Part shown: piece by piece, positions 44,716 to 54,771 of the stretch | Layout of the letters: every line of letters starts with the position of its first letter | Numbering within the stretch: the first letter of the stretch is position 1 | Assembly: GCF_947242115.1 (NCBI RefSeq) | Contig: NC_074720.1 | Location: 43,675,529 to 43,739,528, forward strand | From: Biomphalaria glabrata | Taxonomy: Eukaryota > Mollusca > Gastropoda > Planorbidae | Direction of reading: 5' to 3' | Length of the DNA: 64,000 bases | Translations under genes and position numbers: made by a program | The notes under the pieces: model-generated | What the model saw: only the letters and a program-made list of their open reading frames with translations | Databases searched by the model: none | What the model was told of the DNA's origin: nothing

Positions 44716-45390
44716 AATCACAACTTAACTTAACTAACGTAGAAAACACTTTAAAAATATTCACAACTTTAAAAACTGTTGCAACTCTCTACCGCACAGG
44801 CGCTTATTTTTATAAAAGCATCTCTAGTATAGTAGCTGTTAACAAATTAAGAGAAGGCATTGATAAGTGCAAACGAAGACTCGAATCACAAGTTCGCAAC
44901 AATGTAACAATGTCACATTTAATAGCATAATAATATTATGAACGTTTGTCTTTTGGGTTCGAGGTTAGCTTTCTTTATCTAGGTTTAGCAATTTGTTTTA
45001 TTTTTGGTTTCTACCTTCGTCTTTCTCTTACAATTAAACTTTAGTGTTTTATAAGATAGCAAAATATGTAACATGAAAAACATAAAAAAATAATTTTGAG
45101 AAAAATCAAAACAAAAACAAGTTTATACGAAGTGTAATTGTCTCAGTCAGTTTGGATCAGTCGTGTAATTAAAGTTGTACTAGATCTAGACCAACGACAA
45201 TAAATAAGTACGATATTTTCACCAATTGTTTTTATTTAGTGCTATTTCATGCGTTTAGTTTTCTCAATACATTATGATCCTATCACTTATGTGGACTGGT
45301 TGGGAAAATAGTGGTTGGGGGGGGGGAGATAGAGGTGTCTGGGTGAATTTTACCGCAATTTCTTTTTGATAGTATTTATATAAAATAAAA
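44716..45390. other. Intergenic AT-rich DNA, no gene seen
   Basis: Nothing recognised apart from poly-G at 45316. Confidence 0.5.
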
Positions 45391-45394
45391 ATAA

Positions 45395-45475
45395 AAAGTG
45401 GGAGTGACCTGAATTCGAACTCATGGCTCAAGCCTCCGCTAGCCGACATACTAACCACTCTGCTAGTGAGATGCT
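45395..45475 (-). repeat. SINE-D (tRNA-like) head
   Basis: Minus strand: ctagcagagtggttagtatg ... gagttcgaattcagg. Second copy at 56100-56190 (-), with further similarity on both sides. Confidence 0.55.
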
Positions 45476-46019
45476 AATAAATTATATAAGATTGTATAGT
45501 TATCTATTGATTATTTCAAATTTACTTTTAAGCGGCGACCTATAAAGGAAATAAGTCTGCTTACAACAGCACTTCAGTTTTTCCCTTGCATGAGCGTGTG
45601 CGTGCGTGCATGTGTGCGCACGCAGGCGCGCGCTGTCGCTATTTACGTCTAAAGACAATCTTTTCCTCTTTGCAACTTCTAATTTGACTTAAGAGATCAA
45701 TCCTTGGATAGACAGCTGCGGTCACAGGTTTGACATCTGTTATCACCCACCCCCGCAGAGGTGACGACTTCATGCCAAAGGCGGATCTTCCCTTCGAGCT
45801 TAAACGATGACGACGTAAGCGCTATAAAGATCCATCCAGACGCCATTTTGCCCTCACTGGCATAGAAGAAAGTAACTAGCAGAAGATGGTCTCTGAAATG
45901 AAAGAGACGGAGAGCTCTCACGAGACACACATTTGAGACCGAAAGACACTTATTGAAGACAGGTGCAGAAGACGGGAAGAAAACTGTAAAAGACCGCCGG
46001 CGGACAACGGCTTTGTCTG

Positions 46020-46140
46020 CATTATATGCTAAAAAATATGCAGATCGCAGCTGGGTCTGCGTAGTCATGTGAAACACTGCTCTCATCCTTAATTTTCGGA
46101 ATTGAAGACAATGCCATTTTTATTGTTATACTTTGTTATT
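46020..46140 (+). mobile_element. LINE 3' end with zinc-finger tail
   Basis: Frame CRSQLGLRSHVKHCSH. Just to the left, on the minus strand (about 45700-45760), RCQTCDRSCLSKD is part of another finger of the same kind, so two 3' ends face each other. Confidence 0.6.
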
Positions 46141-46244
46141 TACATACACTTGTGTATCTTTGAAGGAATTTAGCTTATGTTTACAATAAACTGGCATTTC
46201 ATATACAAATAAATCTGAATCTTATTAAACTTAATATTGTAATA

Positions 46245-46495
46245 TTCGATAGTGAGATAGTGGCTGATTTATAAAATGTGTTGCATCAGAACCGGAGGTT
46301 TCGGGCTCAAATCCTTGTAAAGATAGAGATTTTTTTATTTAGGAGTCTTTAGGGCGCCTCTTGAGTCCACCCAGCTCTAAGGGGTGTCTGACCAAATGTA
46401 AATGTGGTCGTTGCCTCTTTAAGAGTGGACCACATAAACAGATGACCGTTACATCATCTGTCAAATAGGTTGCAAAATCTGAAAGGAGGTTATTA
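46245..46495 (+). repeat. SINE-B copy, diverged head
   Basis: tttcgggctcaaatcc as B box, tagggcgcctcttgagtcc, tttaagagtggaccacataa, catcatctgtcaaatagg. Confidence 0.65.
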
Positions 46496-47029
46496 ATGAT
46501 AGTGACACATAGATCTACTTTTTTTTTTTTTTGTTGTTAACTCTAGTTGAAAGGACACTTTGTTGGCCGTACAAAGTTTAAAAAAGAGACAACTCAGATT
46601 TCACAAGTAATTTTTTTATTTTATCGGTTGTCTCCCTCAGTAATGCGAGCTCGAATTCAGCAGTACAATTAAATTTTTGTAGAAAGTTAGTTTACTATAA
46701 ACATATATTTTCAATGTTCACTCGGAAAATAAAATAAATTTAAAAAAACCCACAAAGAATTCCAACTCGTCCAGGCAGGCAAGAAGAGTTATGTCACATA
46801 GGTTTTTAAATCATCATAAAGAGTAAGCCATCGTAGGGATTAAAAACATGCGTATCAAGTTTCTTTCAGTAATGTCCAAGCCTCACTGCAAGTAGTGGCT
46901 ATCTCGAGTGTTAGAACTGACCAGGCTAGAGGTCAAGTCTGTGTACGTGTTGGGGCCTTGATGAAAATTAGTGTCTATTTCTTTATTACTTCTTTTTTTT
47001 TTTGGGGGGGGGGGGGAGGGTCGGACCAA

Positions 47030-47235
47030 CATGTCTGGACGCCAGACCATTCTACACAGAGGGCCGGATCAATGATCTTCAACGACACAATCTGTTTGCA
47101 GTTTAGACCAATAGTTCGTTGCCAGACTTGTGACGAGGCAACGCGCTATTGGTCTAAACTGCCCACAGGTTGTGACGTAGAAGATCAGGTGTTCAGGGCC
47201 TCTGTGACGAATGGTCTGGCTGGACGTCCTGGATG
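47030..47235. repeat. Fold-back (inverted repeat) element
   Basis: Two arms of about 95 bp around a short loop. gccagaccattct / cgaatggtctggc and gcagtttagaccaatag / ctattggtctaaactgc pair exactly, the rest mostly. Not coding. Confidence 0.82.
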
Positions 47236-47293
47236 AGATAATTTAGTAAATTAATATTCAGGAACCGAACATGAGAGACTGTAACATAGGGTT

Positions 47294-48305
47294 GACAATG
47301 ACGTATTCATCTAATGACGTATTCATCTAATGACGTATTCATCTAATGACGTATTCATCTAATGACGTATTCATCTAATGACGTATTCAACTGATGACGT
47401 TTTCATCTGATGACGTATTCATCTAAAGACGTATTCATCTAATGACGTATTTAACTGATGACGTTTTCATCTGATGACGTATTCATCTAAAGACGTATTC
47501 ATCTAATGACGTTTTCATCTAATGACGTATTCATCTAATGACGTACTCATCTAATGACGTATTCATCTAATGACGTACTCATCTAATGACGTATTCATCT
47601 AATGACGTACTCATATAATGACATATTCATCTAATGACGTACTCATCTAATGACGTACTCATCTAATGACATATTCATCTAATGACGTATTCATTTAATG
47701 ACATACTCATCTAATGACGTATTCATCTAATGACGTTTTCATCTAATGACGTATTCATCTAATGACGTATTCATCTAATGACGTATTCGTCTAATGACGT
47801 ATTCATCTAATGACGTACTCATCTAATGACGTATTCATCTAATGACGTACTCATCTAATGACGTATTCATCTAATGACGTACTTATATAATGACATATTC
47901 ATCTAATGACGTACTCATCTAATGACGTACTCATCTAATGACATATTCATCTAATGACGTATTCATCTAATGACGTTTTCATCTAATGACGTATTCATCT
48001 AATGACGTATTCATCTAATGACGTATTCGTCTAATGACGTATTCATTTAATGACGTATTCATCTAATGACGTATTCATCTAATGACGTATTCATCTAATG
48101 ACGTACTCATATAATGACGTATCCATCTAATGACGTATTCATCTAATGACGTACTCATCTAATGACGTATTCATCTAATGACGTATTCGTCTAATGACGT
48201 ATTCATCTAATGACGTACTCATCTAATGACGTATTCATCTAATGACGTACTCATCTAATGACGTATTCATCTAATGACGTATTCATCTAATGACGTATTC
48301 AACTA
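47294..48305 (+). repeat. 16-bp minisatellite, about 63 units
   Basis: Unit taatgacgtattcatc with recurrent variants (gtactc, gttttc, attcgt) arranged in repeated blocks. Each unit has tgacgt, the core of a CRE-like site. Confidence 0.93.
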
Positions 48306-48329
48306 GAAACGTCTTTTGGGGAGGACTTA

Positions 48330-48680
48330 AAGGGACAATTAAAAGACCGCATCACAAACCATGAGATCAGAGACAGGCTTACTACAGCGATTGGACCCTC
48401 GATGACCTGCTAATGATCGTAAAAAAAACGCAAGCTACAAATCTATGGCCATATTACAAGGTCATTGCGTCTCGCAAAGACCTTCCTTCAGGGAACATCA
48501 TCAGGAAAAAGAAGAAGAGGCACACAGAGAAAGGGATGGGAAGACAAATTAAAAGAATGGAATGGCTTGGCATTGAAAGAGGTTCTATCTAAGGCAAAAG
48601 ACAGAGAGGAATGGAGAGAGGCGGTCGACACATCTTGCATGGCGCCCCAACGGTTTAACAGACTAGGAGATAGGTAAAGG
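48330..48680 (+). mobile_element. LINE family E 3' region
   Basis: RLAKTFLQGTSSGKRRRGTQ, GWEDKLKEWNGLALKEVLSK, AKDREEWREAVDTSCMAPQR and a stop after FNRLGDR. Abuts the 16-bp array. Confidence 0.8.
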
Positions 48681-48944
48681 GAGAATGTGGAAAAATATCA
48701 GCTTATTGGTCATTGGTTGTTTTGATCAGTAATTCTGTTAAACAGTAATACAAACATTTTTAATCAGTTAAGCTTTCAATCTATACAATTAATTTATGTT
48801 CTATTCAAATTTGGCCTTATTGCTAGAGTAATTATTTCATTCAATCCAGTTTGAAGATATTAAACTGAAAGAAAATAGTAATCAACTCTGTATTTCTTTA
48901 GTGCATTCGTGTATACGCAGCTCTTAACCTGCCGTGGTTATTAC

Positions 48945-49240
48945 AAAACTTAAACCAACTCTCCCTGTCTGTCTGGTCAAAAGTTTGCACACGTTATTTC
49001 TCCCACACCCAATCTCGGATCAAGCTGAAAATTTGCATAATTATTCATTGGCAAAGACAAAAACTACATCATAAAAAAACAACAACAATTAGTCAATTAA
49101 TTACTGGTAATTAGTTATTTATTTTGTTTGGTCACAACAAGGGAAATTATTCCTTCAGTATTCATAGATATGGCTAAATATGTAGGTCTACTTAGATAAA
49201 AAACCAAAATGTCAATGAATTAATGATAATTAATTATTAT
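48945..49240 (+). repeat. GTCTGTCTG-headed interspersed repeat
   Basis: aaacttaaaccaactctccc, tgtctgtctggtcaaaag, atcaagctgaaaatttgca, ttcatagatatggctaaata. 49240-49905 holds nothing recognised. Confidence 0.68.
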
Positions 49241-49904
49241 TGCTTTTTTTAATTTTTACATTTTGCTTGTGTTACAATTAGAGAGACACAAATTATAATG
49301 GAAATAATGAAACAAGAAAACAAAACAGCGTGACAACTAGTAATATAGGAGTCCAGTAGTTATTAGAGATTGAGAGAAGAAACGCAGAGAAGGTCTCAGG
49401 CCAATTTGAAACTTTCAGTTAGAGCTGAGCTAATTGGTTCTTCCACGTTCTTGTAACTCTGAGACTGTCATAGTGGAGAATTGCAACAGAGTGTTATGTC
49501 TGGGTTTACTACTTTGTATCTATGTTTACAAAACGGTCTAGGAATGTATACATACAGCAACCATACACTTTAACTACATAGTCATATTAATGAATAGTTT
49601 GATGGAGCGAAAATAGTGACAAGATACACGCATGTATTCATGATTGATGAGTTAAATAAATAAATGGATGTGCATTTGACACACCTCTTTTAAGTTTATT
49701 GGCCTATAAACTTCTTCAATTGATTTACACATTCTGATATATTGAGCTACATAGTACACTATAGGAAAGGGGGAGAATAGTGCGGAGTGAAAAATGTTAA
49801 AACCCATCACTTAAATTCAATCATGTATTAGTCACCAGCGGATATAACATGCGAGCCTTATCTTGGGTATTACTGAACTACTTTACTGAAATTATCTCCA
49901 ATGG

Positions 49905-50060
49905 GTTACCCGAGCCAGCCAGGAAAACCAGTGACTTGGCAGAACTTGAGTCATCGGTTAACATGCATGACTAGATGCATGACGCGTAGGACGTAATCAT
50001 CATCTTTGTTTTTTTTTTTGTTTTTGTTTTGAAGTAACGTCTTTTATTTTATAAGATAAC
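49905..50060 (+). mobile_element. LINE family J 3' end
   Basis: gagccagccaggaaaaccag, tgacttggcagaacttgagt, gcgtaggacgtaatcatcat, tataagataa. 50060-50588 holds nothing else recognised. Confidence 0.7.
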
Positions 50061-50587
50061 ATCCATTAAAATTGAAAAATGTTCCCTTCACATTTTTTTC
50101 TTCATTTTGCCACGAAAATAAAAGTAGATTTGTGAAATTGTGTTTATCCTTTCAGACGACACATTGCTATCCGATATAAAATAATGTGAGAACGGGATTG
50201 CCTGATTTGTTAAAAAGTTTTTTTCTTTATGAGAGATAAGTTTAGGTACCTTGTGTCTGCCTTTAGGGCCCTCCAGTTTTGGGAGGGTAAACATACACTA
50301 CGCCATGCTCAAAAGAACATTTATGCGGAGTTTTATCATGATTTGTCCAACGGTTTCGAGTTTTTTTTCGGGATATACATACATACGCCTTACTTTGAGC
50401 TTAGTATCTGATGTTATAGAACAAAATAGTCGCTCTTCATTATGTATCATCAGAGTCAGAAACAAAATTAATGTTTTTTGAAAGGAACACTTTTTTTTTG
50501 TTACTTGTTTAAGCTTTCAATATGCTCTTTAGTTTTAAACTGTTGGACTTAAATGTTATTTCATACTGAACATATTGAGACAGAGTT

Positions 50588-50835
50588 TCAGCCCCTGAAG
50601 GTAACTCTCCAGAACTTGCAGTCCGCCAGAGTCGCCATAAATCCTATAGAAGTTTGCGACGTGGAGAGCTCAAAGATGAGGTCACATTGGCCGGTGATGG
50701 AGAAGTAGTTGACCCCCTGGCACGCCTTGTAGGTACAGCACAGACTACAGCAGTCGACAAAGTGGTAGATGGCGCTCAGGGTTGTATACAAGGACCCAGT
50801 GTAACACAAGCTGTCTGCGCTGTTCATGTTGGTCT
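50588..50835 (-). CDS. Gene C exon 5: PAN/apple-like domain
   Basis: After the acceptor ctcctacag come SLCYTG, VDCCSLCC, ACQGVNYF, GQCDLIFEL and ADCKFWRV before the stop. Eight cysteines, two more than genes A and B. The open frame continues upstream of the acceptor only because the intron holds a stop-free tandem repeat. Confidence 0.8.
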
Positions 50836-53800
50836 CTGTAGGAGCTGGGGGATGATAAGATGACAATGATAAGACAATGATACGACAATGATAAGATAAC
50901 GATAAGACAATGATACGACAATGATACACCAATGATACGACAATGATACGAAAATGATAAGACAATGATACGAAAATGATTAGACAATGATACGAAAATG
51001 ATAGGACAATGATAAGACAATGATACGACAATGATAGGACAATGATACGAAAATGATTAGACAATGATACGAAAATGATACGAAAATGATAAGACAATGA
51101 TACGACAATACAAGGACAATTGATAAGACAATGATAAGACAATGATAGGCCAATGATAAGACAATGAAAGGACAATGATAAGACAAAATAAGACAATGAT
51201 AGGACAATGATAAGACAAAATAAGACAATGATAGGACAATGATAAGACAAAATAAGACAATGATAGGACAATGATAAGACAATAATACGACAATGATAAA
51301 ACAATCATAAGACAATGATAGGCAATTGTATGTGACATTCAAGCCTTAAAATATGACATTTATACACTGACATCTTTGAGTCTATATGAGACGCCCCTAT
51401 TGACCCTTGTAAAGAAATGAGATGAATGCCTGGGTCTTAGCTATGGCTGTAATGACGTCTCACTCACAGCAGTTATCCCCCTCCCCTCTCACAGCAGCTG
51501 AAGTTTCCAAATAAACGACAGGTGCCGATACAATTTGACGTTAGCGGCTTCGCAGGTTGGGCCCTGCAGCACTGTGGGATGCAGGCTGTGTATGGGTTGA
51601 CGGCTCTTGATGCTAACTCAGGGTTGGCTTTTCATGCCTTTCCATGTTTGGGTACAGCCTTGTCTCGATAAGACCCTGATGTCATGATTAGACAATGTTG
51701 TCAAGGTAAGTCGCTAATGTCGCAATAAAAAGCTGATGTCACGATAAGACACTTAGGTCATGATTAGACGCTAATGTCAGGATAAGACACTGATTTCATG
51801 CTAAGACACTCTTGTCATAAGACACTGATGTCAAGATAAAACACCGATGTCATGATATGGCTCTGATGTCAGTTTATGTAACAGATGTCATGACAGGCAG
51901 GTATTACTTCGCGCCAAACAGTCATTATGACTCATCGATAAGAGCCGCGACAGTGAAATATCGCCTAAATATTGTAGTAACTCCAGTGACGGACCGAAAG
52001 GGTTAATCTATGTGCGGCCTACTGATACACACGACTCAGGCCAATCACACAGGTCAACGGGTCAACGGCTGTCGATAGACAAGGGACAGTACTGCTAATA
52101 ACCGCAAGTATGAACTGTGTTGTGGTCATGTGACCAAGAGCCTTTAATGTCGAGAGACAGTGTGCAAGAAAGGACAGTAGAGTCCAGGACAGCAAGCAGT
52201 AAGGACCGTGTGCTACAAAGCGAGTCATCAAAAAATGTAGCTGTACGAGCTAGAGAGACTTGTAGTGCTAGTTAGGCAGTTCTGTTGTGTAAAAAAGCAT
52301 TTGAAGTTACTGTAGCCAATTGTGATTATTGGCTGTTTATGTATTTGTAAATAAACCGCCACTTTGTTACTTGAAGCTCTTGTTGTCAAGTTCTTGTGTT
52401 AGATGTGCTGTGTTGTGTTGTTAAGTAGTGTTCGCAGAAGGCCTGGTAGAGAAGATCGTAACAATATGTATTGATACAATTTTAAATGTTTTAGAGTACA
52501 CATCAACGAATTCATGGGTCTATTCATATCAAAATTAAGAATCAAGCTGTTTAAATCAAAGCCACTTCATTGAGATTTCAACAACTTAAATACCTGTTGA
52601 ACTGATTGACTTGAAAATATCTGCGATGGTGTATGATTGATGGGAGGAACTTAAATACCTGTTGAACTGATTGACTTGAAAATATCTGCGATGGTGTATG
52701 ATTGATGGGAGGAACTTAAATACCCGTTGAACTGATTGACTTGAAAATATCTGCGATGGTGTATGATTGATGGGAGGAACCTAAATACCTGTTGAATTGA
52801 CTGAGTTGAAAATGTCTGTGATGGTGTATGATTGATGTGAGGAACTTAAAATACCTGTTGAATTGACTGAGTTGAAAATGTCTGCGATGGTGTATGATGG
52901 AAGAGAAGAACTTAAATACCTGTTGAATTGACTGAGTTGAAAATTTCTGCGATGGTGAGTGATGGAAGAGAGGAACTCCTGGCTACTGATGAGGCTGTAG
53001 TTACAGGTGTTGTTGATGTTGTTGAAACTACTGTTGACACGTCTGGACGAGAGGCTGTTTGATATGGAACTGCCTGTTAAATATTTTTCATCTTTTAACT
53101 TTATAACGTACTTTGGCTTGGGTTTTCTGGGATCCCATTAAAACGAACAGACAAGAAATTAAGAAATACTAGGACAAATAAATACAACGCTTTGACACAC
53201 ATAAACACATCAATAGCACTTGTATCCATAAACACAGCAACTATAACACTAATCTTTTTATCTTACTCATTACAGACGTTTCATCTTAATAAAAGATATC
53301 TACAACCTGGTCCTACGTGCATAGGCGTAGCGAGAGGGGGTCAGGGGAGTATCATGCAACAAACATGATATGGAACAGATTCCATGTTCTCTTGTGCTCT
53401 TCAAAAGCTAATAGTATCCAATCAAGTATATGCATCATATCACGTGATTTCATCTTGATTTTCTTCTTTTTCGTTCTCATTTTAAATGTCGGAGGGTTCA
53501 GATCTGTAATCCTAGATCTGAGATGCACTGCGCAGTGGTTTCCAGGCAGTTCTCCGTATAGTTTTTGTTCTATAGGAAGGTTTTGGGGAGTCTTGTTCAT
53601 GCCTCTTTATATAGTATGCAGCTTTGAAGGACATGGTCAGCATTCTCTGGTGATGCTCCACAAGGGCAGGTGTAGCTCGTCCCGACTTGAAGCTTCCGGA
53701 ACATATGTTACCTCATTCTGTTGTGTCCAGTTCTGAGTCGAAAAATTATACGTTGGTCATTTTGAGACAGCTTATAATTGGCGTCTTTTTTCTTGTATTT

Positions 53801-54703
53801 CATATTGATTACTTAGATGTATTCCAATATCAAAAGTACTGCCCGCTGGATATCGAAGGCCCGAGATGAGATTTCAGCAGGTTTTTCTATAGTAAATAAT
53901 GAAGCCGTAGACTGTAGAGATTTAGTTTCATTCGAATTGACGATTTTCTTTTAAGTGATGTAGACACCCAAGTTGGACATTTTTAAATAGCCCGCAAGAT
54001 TAAAAACGTTTGGTCACTACTGATTATTTTGAATCACTAGGCCATCACTGATTACTTTTAAATAATGGGCCATCACTGATTACTTTAAAAAAAAAACGGG
54101 GCTATCACTGATTACTTTTTATTACTGGGCCATCCTTGATTACTTTAAAAAACGGGACCATCAATGATTACTTTAAATCACTTGGGACATCAGTGATTAC
54201 TTTAAATAACGGGGACATCATAGATAACTTTTAAATACTGGGCCATTACTCATTACTTTTAAATACTAGGCTATTCAAATGTGTGTAGGACAACTTACAC
54301 TACATGCATTGGCTGTAGATGAGTTACACACACAAAAATAGTTGGCAACAATTTCCGGCCAGACAAAATTCCTGATAGAAGGGAAACAAAAGTTAAATCA
54401 AAGATAATCTTGAGAATTTAATGAGCAGAAATAAATTATCATGAATGATAAGTAGCAATTAAATTTCTTTTTTTCTCGTGGACAGTATAAAAATTTTTTT
54501 TCCTAATTTTTTTTATTTAATAGATTCTACCCTATTGCCATCATAATATAAGCTAGTTTTTTAGTCACTTTATAACTTACATTTTGATAATAAAAAAGGT
54601 CATATTAGATTGAATATCAGTTCACAAAATTCTCAAATAAGACTCAATGATCCAATACTGAGTAATACATAGATCCTCTCATGTCACATTTTATCTTTTA
54701 AAT

Positions 54704-54771
<68 letters not shown>

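Noticed and set aside
2609-46495. tRNA genes at A-box/B-box matches
   Set aside because: They belong to SINE families with long shared bodies and multiple copies, and I could not fold a complete tRNA cloverleaf by eye.
50836-51342. LSYHC-repeat frames on the minus strand, joined to the PAN frame
   Set aside because: They read through an intronic tandem array. The family places an acceptor at 50836, and the phase fits exon 4.
52010-52480. Possible old retroelement long terminal repeat
   Set aside because: A polyadenylation-like aaataaaccgcc and a promoter-like look, but no partner repeat, clear edges or coding part. Not enough for a call.
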